From contig CBFFZW010000003.1 in NCBI GenBank assembly GCA_965646445.1, forward strand, positions 40,960-104,959: a stretch of 64,000 nt of DNA. Reading direction: 5' to 3'. Positions 59,620 to 64,000 of the stretch are shown here, piece after piece; position 1 is the first letter of the stretch, and each line of letters opens with the position of its first letter. Source of the DNA: UBA11524 sp965646445 (lineage in GTDB: Bacteria > Bacillota > Clostridia > Christensenellales > Aristaeellaceae). A program made the position numbers and the translations under genes. A model generated the notes under the pieces. The model had not been told where the DNA came from, ran no database searches, and worked only from the letters and a program-made list of their open reading frames with translations.

Positions 59620-61362
59620 GTGGAGTATTTATGGAAAGACCTGACCATCACTGTGAATTTCGATGCCCTGGTCAGCATCCGTGGGATTGGGCCGGATCAA
59701 GTTCAGCTCCGTGTCAGCCGGAAGGCTCCGCCGCCGGATCAGCCGGCGCTGGATATTGCCTGGAAACGCCCGCTCAAGGATATTCAATGCATGTGGCATC
59801 CGTCATGCGCAAAGAATCGCTCACTGCGCGTGGACTGGCAGGGGCCCGTTGTCACCAGCCTTTTCCGCTCGGCGCCTGTTTTTTGCTTCATGAATGAAGC
59901 CGGGAGGAATCGCCTGACCTACGCGCTGTCGGATCCCATATCTGAAATACATCATTCCTGCGGCGTACACGAAGAAGACGGCAGCCTGCTTCTGCGCATC
60001 CATGTGCCTTTGGAGGTTCTGCGTGCGCGCGAGGAATACGTCCTGTCACTGCTGCGAGACGAGCGGAACACGCCCTATGAGCAGGCGCTCCAGGCCGTGA
60101 CCGCCTGGTGGGAGGACGAATGCGGCTTTCGCCCGATGTCTGTGCCGGAGGCCGCACGGCTGCCCGTATATTCCACCTGGTACTCTTTCCATCAGAACAC
60201 CGTCGCGGGCTCGCTGGAGCAGGAATGCGCTCAGGCGGCGCAGAGCGGCTTTCATACCTTCATTGTGGACGATGGCTGGCAGACCTCCAACTGCGGCCGG
60301 GGCTACGGCTACTGCGGCGACTGGTATGCTGCCAAAGACAAAATACCCGATATGCGCGCTCATATTCAGGCCATCCACGGCATGAACATGACCTATATGC
60401 TTTGGTACAATATGGCGTACGTTGGCGAGCATTCGGACGGCTGGCAGCGTTTCAGCACCATGCTGCTGACCCGGGTCAAGGATCAGCAGGCAGGCGTGCT
60501 GGACCCGCGCTATCCCCAGGTACGATTGTTCCTGGTGGACACCTATGCGGAGGCGCTGAAGCAATGGAACCTGGACGGCTTCAAGCTGGACTTTATCGAC
60601 AGCTTTCTGAACAGCACCAAGGCGCCGCCTTTCCGCGAGGGCATGGACTTTGCGTTGGTGGAAGACGCGGTCGCGCAGCTGCTGACGGACATTCGCCGTG
60701 CGCTGCAGGCCATAAAGCCGAATATCCTCATCGAGTTCCGCCAGTCTTATATCGGGCCGGCCATGCGCGGCTTCTGCAATATGCTCCGCGTCAGCGACTG
60801 CCCTGCGGATTGGCTCAGCAACCGGGTAGGCATGGCTGATCTCCGCCTGCTCAGCGGAAGCACCGCGGTTCATTCGGACATGCTGATGTGGCACCCTGAG
60901 GACACCGTGGAAAACGCTGCCCGGCAGATTCTCAACGTATTTTTCGCCGTGCCTCAGATTTCCGTCCGCCTGGAGAGCCTGCCCGAAGAGCACCGTCGGA
61001 TGCTGTGCTATTTCATGGACTTTATGCAGCGCCACCGCAACGTGCTTCAGGCGCCCATCCAGGCTGAAGCGCCGCACATGCTGTATCCGGTGATCCGCGC
61101 AAGCAAAGATCAAGAGGAGATTATCGTTGTGTATGAGCGCGGCAAGGTGGTGACGCTTACGCAAGCCTCCTCGATTTTCCTGTTCAATGCCACGGAGGAG
61201 CCAGAGGTCATTTTGCGCTGCTCCGATCAGCCGCGTCGCCGCGTAAGCATTATCGACTGCATGGGGCGGCCTTGTTTGGAGCAGCCCCTCCATGATGCCG
61301 CCTTTCAGGCCCTTCCGATCCCGCCGGGAGGTCATGCCTGCCTGACCGTTGACGCGGTCTGA
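59620..61362 (+). CDS. GH36 alpha-galactosidase-like glycosidase
   Basis: Cytosolic glycosidase of 580 residues. An N-terminal beta domain (to ~165) precedes a TIM barrel with YSTWYSFHQNTV, IVDDGWQTSNCGRGYGYCGDW, the nucleophile Asp324 in LDGFKLDFIDSF, IEFRQSYIGP and the acid/base in RVSDCPADW (Asp393 favoured), followed by a small C-terminal beta domain. These are GH36 hallmarks. The start is GTG at 59620, about 5 bases after GAGGTG. It follows the importer 4 terminator, so it needs either its own promoter or readthrough. Alpha-galactoside hydrolysis is the family default. Confidence 0.88.
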   Translation: MEYLWKDLTITVNFDALVSIRGIGPDQVQLRVSRKAPPPDQPALDIAWKRPLKDIQCMWHPSCAKNRSLRVDWQGPVVTSLFRSAPVFCFMNEAGRNRLTYALSDPISEIHHSCGVHEEDGSLLLRIHVPLEVLRAREEYVLSLLRDERNTPYEQALQAVTAWWEDECGFRPMSVPEAARLPVYSTWYSFHQNTVAGSLEQECAQAAQSGFHTFIVDDGWQTSNCGRGYGYCGDWYAAKDKIPDMRAHIQAIHGMNMTYMLWYNMAYVGEHSDGWQRFSTMLLTRVKDQQAGVLDPRYPQVRLFLVDTYAEALKQWNLDGFKLDFIDSFLNSTKAPPFREGMDFALVEDAVAQLLTDIRRALQAIKPNILIEFRQSYIGPAMRGFCNMLRVSDCPADWLSNRVGMADLRLLSGSTAVHSDMLMWHPEDTVENAARQILNVFFAVPQISVRLESLPEEHRRMLCYFMDFMQRHRNVLQAPIQAEAPHMLYPVIRASKDQEEIIVVYERGKVVTLTQASSIFLFNATEEPEVILRCSDQPRRRVSIIDCMGRPCLEQPLHDAAFQALPIPPGGHACLTVDAV

Positions 61363-61477
61363 AGTCAGGCAATACTGACCTTGCTATCCAATGAAGCAGT
61401 CAATACCGACGCGAAAGGTTTCTCATTTTCAGGGCACCCACGTCCGTTCAGGCGAATGCCGTTCTGATTCCGGGGTG

Positions 61478-61540
61478 CGGCCCTCCCTCCGCTCGTCTCG
61501 GCAAGCCTCCCCCTTTTGGGGCAGGGGGAAGCGCCGAGCG
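61478..61540. repeat. Palindromic intergenic repeat
   Basis: Between the convergent GH36 and GH1 genes. CTCGGC/GCCGAG outer arms enclose a nine-base stem (AGCCTCCCCCT-type with AGGGGGAAG) around CTTTTGGGGCAGG, a 13-base motif also found at 18257. There is no T run, so it is not an ordinary terminator. Confidence 0.55.
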
Positions 61541-61543
61541 GCA

Positions 61544-62899
61544 TCACAAATTGTCGCCATTCCGTTCAATAACGGTCTTGTACCATTTGCAGCTGTCCTT
61601 GGGAATGCGCTTCTGCGTCTGATAATCCACATGCACCAGGCCGAAGCGCTCCTGGTAGCCGAAGGCCCACTCAAAATTGTCCATGAAGCTCCAGCAGAAG
61701 TACCCATGGACATCCACGCCCTCTTCCACCGCCCGGCGCAGCGCCAGCAGATAACGGTGCAGGAAGTCGACCCGGTTGGGATCATGTACCTCGCCGTCCA
61801 GGCTGACCGCGTCGTGGGCGCTCATGCCGTTCTCCGTGATGATGATCGGCAGGCCGTAGCGCTCGTAGAGGAACTTCGGCCCCCAGTACAGCGCGTCGGG
61901 CGTGATGGGCCAGTTCAGCGCGGTCTTGGACTGACCCGTGGGGAAGGGCACCGCCTCGGCGCCCTTTTCGCCGACGCGGAACAGGCGGCCCTGATAGATA
62001 TTCTGCGCGTAATAATCCAGCGGCTGATGGATCAGCGCCATATCCTTTTCCCAGCCCTCGGGCAGATACCGTCCGAAGCGCTTCAGCCCTTCCTCAGGAT
62101 ACGTTCCCAAACAGACGGGATCGCTGTACCAGGCAACGTTCCAGCCCAGGCCGCGGTCAGCCTCCGGCATGCTGAAATACTGCTGACGGCAGGCCTCCAC
62201 ATCCGCCGCATCATCGGTGGCGGGCATGGGCGGCGTGCTGCAGGGCGCGTAGCCCACGCGCACGCCTGGAATCACCTCGCGCAGAACCTGCACCGCCCGG
62301 CCATGCGCCTTCAGCAGATGATGGATCATGCGCACCTTGTCCCCCAGGGAATAAATCACGCCCGGCGCGTGATCCGCGTTGGTGTATCCGTTGCCGATGA
62401 TGCACTGCGGCTCGTTGATGGTGAAAAAGTCCTTGACGCGGTCGCCCAGCGCCGTCGCCACCGCGCGGGTATATTCAGCGAACCATTCCGGCATATCGCT
62501 GTTGAGCCAGGCGCCTTTGCGGTGCAGCGCGGTGGGCATGTCCCAGTGGTACAGCGTCACAAAGGGGCGAATGCCGTGCTCCAGCAGGCAGTCCACCAGC
62601 TCCGAATAGAATCTGACGCCTGCCGCGTTCACCCTGCCGGTTCCCTCCGGCAGAATGCGGGGCCAGCTGATGGAGAAACGGTAATTCCGAATTCCCATTT
62701 GCGCCATCAGCGCTATATCCTCACGGAAACGGTGATAATGGTCGCAGGCCACATCGCCGCTGCTGCCATCGTTGATCTTGCCCGGCGTATGGGCAAACTC
62801 GTCCCAGATGGAAAGCCCCTTGCCGTCCTCATACACGCCGCCCTCGATCTGGTAGGAGGAAGTCGCGGTACCCCAAAGAAAATCCTTCGGAAAACCCAT
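61544..62899 (-). CDS. GH1 beta-glycosidase
   Basis: Cytosolic retaining glycosidase of 451 residues, the normal GH1 length. It begins MGFPKDFLWGTATSSYQIEGG, the family N-terminal signature; acid/base is Glu163 in FFTINEPQ and nucleophile Glu356 in IIITENGMS, with the C-terminal SFMDNFEWAFGYQERFGLVHVDY. The substrate pocket keeps Gln18 and His118 of beta-glucosidases, and no phosphate-binding pattern of 6-phospho-beta-glucosidases is evident. Of two close ATGs, 62899 is 9 bases after AAAGG and is favoured over 62905 (3 bases). It is a single-gene unit. Confidence 0.94.
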   Translation of the reverse strand: MGFPKDFLWGTATSSYQIEGGVYEDGKGLSIWDEFAHTPGKINDGSSGDVACDHYHRFREDIALMAQMGIRNYRFSISWPRILPEGTGRVNAAGVRFYSELVDCLLEHGIRPFVTLYHWDMPTALHRKGAWLNSDMPEWFAEYTRAVATALGDRVKDFFTINEPQCIIGNGYTNADHAPGVIYSLGDKVRMIHHLLKAHGRAVQVLREVIPGVRVGYAPCSTPPMPATDDAADVEACRQQYFSMPEADRGLGWNVAWYSDPVCLGTYPEEGLKRFGRYLPEGWEKDMALIHQPLDYYAQNIYQGRLFRVGEKGAEAVPFPTGQSKTALNWPITPDALYWGPKFLYERYGLPIIITENGMSAHDAVSLDGEVHDPNRVDFLHRYLLALRRAVEEGVDVHGYFCWSFMDNFEWAFGYQERFGLVHVDYQTQKRIPKDSCKWYKTVIERNGDNL

Positions 62900-62941
62900 G
62901 CTCATCAGCCTTTCTGTCCTTGATGATGATCCGTCGCGCCT

Positions 62942-62970
62942 ATTGTACAGGACTTTGGCCGATTTGAAAA
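62942..62970 (-). promoter_or_regulatory. Promoter of the GH1 gene
   Basis: Minus strand TTTTCA (62970-62965), 17-base spacer, TACAAT (62947-62942), about 43 bases before the GH1 start. Confidence 0.5.
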
Positions 62971-63435
62971 GCGTTTTTTGATAAATTTTCGTTCCCCCGC
63001 CTGTGCCGCTGCCATCCACGATCCATATCCGCCTTTCAGCGGAAATCAGAACAAGGATCGGCAGACATCTTGAAGAATCCCTATCCATTCCGAAAAAGAA
63101 TCTTTTCATGGACAATCAATTCCGTCAAGATTTTCAGCGTGCGGCATATGGTAAAATCGTGCGGCGATCTGTTCTGCCTCAAGAGCGCAGACCGTTCCGG
63201 CCGCCGGGTAAAAGCCAAAATGGCCGAAAAAGACAAGCCGCACCAACAGATGGATATATTGCCGGATTGTTTTGAATAGAATTTTTTCGCGGAAGGCTTA
63301 TCAAATAATATACTTTATGGTATGTTTTAGTCGAAGCCGACAAATATGCCGATTGGCGATAAGTACGCACTTTGATAAGCCTGTAAGGGCTGGATTTGGG
63401 GCGGCCATAAAGTCAAACGGAAGGAAAGAAGTCAC
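62971..63435. other. Intergenic region with long-range inverted repeat
   Basis: About 465 bases without a supported gene; overlapping open frames at 63003-63279 lack ribosome-binding sites and recognisable domains. GGCTTATCAAA (63295-63305) and TTTGATAAGCC (63371-63381) are perfect 11-base complements enclosing 65 bases with three possible small hairpins (ATAC/GTAT, GTCG/CGAC and GCC/GGC). It lies 55 bases upstream of the SDR-like gene and may be a structured leader. Confidence 0.5.
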
Positions 63436-64000
63436 ATGAAAATTGTCTATATCGGAGCAGCCGACGCATTGGCGGAAACGCTGACCGAGCGGATGGTGCA
63501 GGAGGGGCACGACGTCTATTTTCTGTCCGACAAGGCGCTTCCGCGGAAACAGCGGGGCGTCTCCCTGCTCCGTTTTTACCACAGTCCCCGCAAGGGCGAA
63601 AGCTTTGGGAAGCTCCTGCGCTCCATTGCGCCGGACAGGGTGATATTTGCCGGGAACCACTACGTCAGCAGCACCCGTGAGGAGGAGTCGGATGCGGACG
63701 TAACCCTGCTGGCACGGTCTTTGCGGGCGGCGGCGGCAATTCCTCATGTCAGGTTTATTTTGCTGTCCTCCATGGAGGTGTACGGGAATACCGGGATCAG
63801 GGCAGACGAGTCCGCAGCGTGCGCCGCCTTCAGTGAACGGGGGATTCGGTTTCTCCATGAGGAACAGCTTCTGGATATTTACCGGAAGCAGCACGGCCTG
63901 GATACGGTGATCCTCCGGGTAGCGGGAGTATTCGTCGATGGCGGTGTACTGGTACAGCTTCAGCTGAGGATCCGCGATGCAGCTTTTCGGAACAACCTTC
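63436..64000 (+). CDS. NAD(P)-binding extended SDR/epimerase-like protein (3' part outside window)
   Basis: The first 188 residues of a protein with an extended short-chain dehydrogenase/epimerase pattern: N-terminal beta-alpha-beta MKIVYIGAADALAETLTERM, VIFAGNHYVSS, the catalytic-region strand FILLSSMEVYGNTG and a YRKQHGLDTVILRVAGVF segment holding a YxxxxG-type Tyr and the LR motif. The glycine-rich loop is degenerate (GAADALA for GxxGxxG) and the usual YxxxK reads YRKQH, so cofactor binding and activity are uncertain. The ATG at 63436 follows AAGGAAAG at a slightly long distance. The gene continues beyond the window. Confidence 0.75.
   Translation, partial: MKIVYIGAADALAETLTERMVQEGHDVYFLSDKALPRKQRGVSLLRFYHSPRKGESFGKLLRSIAPDRVIFAGNHYVSSTREEESDADVTLLARSLRAAAAIPHVRFILLSSMEVYGNTGIRADESAACAAFSERGIRFLHEEQLLDIYRKQHGLDTVILRVAGVFVDGGVLVQLQLRIRDAAFRNNL

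Noticed and set aside
61363..61385. AAGTCAG...CTGAC hairpin after the GH36 gene as a terminator
   Set aside because: Stem is short and no T run follows.
63003..63279. Two overlapping plus-strand frames upstream of the SDR-like gene
   Set aside because: No ribosome-binding site, no recognisable domain, arginine-rich composition typical of out-of-frame GC-rich sequence.
63295..63435. Known riboswitch (c-di-GMP, THF, SAM or preQ1) upstream of the SDR-like gene
   Set aside because: Inverted arms are present but the conserved core sequences of these classes are not visible.

Overview
The window reads as a high-GC member of the Clostridia (Bacillota). The evidence is strong AGGAGG ribosome-binding sites, frequent ATGA/GTGA translational coupling, GTG and TTG starts, TTGACA/TATAAT promoters with 17-18 bp spacers, a tRNA-Leu gene without an encoded CCA, YesM/YesN-type two-component regulation and LplB/LplC-type sugar permeases. 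A gut or rumen Christensenellales/Oscillospirales-like genome would fit, but that placement is inference. No transposase, integrase, phage gene, CRISPR array or rRNA is visible.

The region is dominated by Gram-positive polysaccharide-utilisation loci. Each combines an ABC importer (binding protein plus two permeases, no ATPase, so presumably a shared ATPase encoded elsewhere), a regulator, and intracellular glycoside hydrolases or sugar-catabolic enzymes. (1) 1-1.3 kb: an Lrp regulator coupled to an aminotransferase cut by the window edge. (2) 1.4-15.4 kb, all minus strand: an alpha-galactosidase-like enzyme, a fucose-isomerase-like/ROK kinase/GatZ-like trio, ABC importer 1, a 5'-truncated GH43 remnant, a GH51 arabinofuranosidase, a HAD phosphatase and a PocR-AraC regulator. 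(3) 15.6-22.5 kb: housekeeping and cell-envelope genes: DegV, two membrane-anchored coiled-coil proteins, a tandem M28 peptidase pair behind trmO, an XRE regulator with a membrane protein, mscL and tRNA-Leu. (4) 22.6-31.1 kb: ABC importer 2, a YesM/YesN two-component system and a GH3 enzyme. (5) 31.2-36.9 kb: a GH36-like enzyme, a DUF1537 kinase and a racemase-fold protein, divergent from a class II aldolase, with a DeoR regulator close by. (6) 36.9-41.6 kb: a GH38 mannosidase, divergent from an FGGY kinase and a class II (FucA-type) aldolase. (7) 41.6-53.0 kb: a nine-gene minus-strand operon headed by a LacI repressor, carrying ABC importer 3, PHP and metallo-beta-lactamase-fold hydrolases, a ROK-phosphoheptose-isomerase fusion, a GH13_18 phosphorylase and a double-Rossmann FAD oxidoreductase. 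(8) 53.6-61.4 kb, plus strand: a six-hairpin glycosidase, an AraC regulator, ABC importer 4 and a GH36 enzyme. (9) 61.5-64 kb: a GH1 glycosidase and a truncated SDR-like gene.

Taken together the window describes import of plant- or host-derived oligosaccharides rich in arabinose, xylose, galactose and mannose, intracellular hydrolysis or phosphorolysis, and entry of the sugars into kinase/isomerase/aldolase routes. The most unusual candidate is the LacI operon with the ROK-SIS fusion, the phosphorylase and the two-domain FAD oxidoreductase. Other notable points are two matching 58-bp upstream elements that appear to tie two transcription units into one regulon, an M28 paralogue that has lost three active-site residues, a GH43 gene whose first half is missing exactly at its ribosome-binding site, and a palindrome-rich element between 17-bp direct repeats. 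All four binding proteins have signal peptides without a lipobox.
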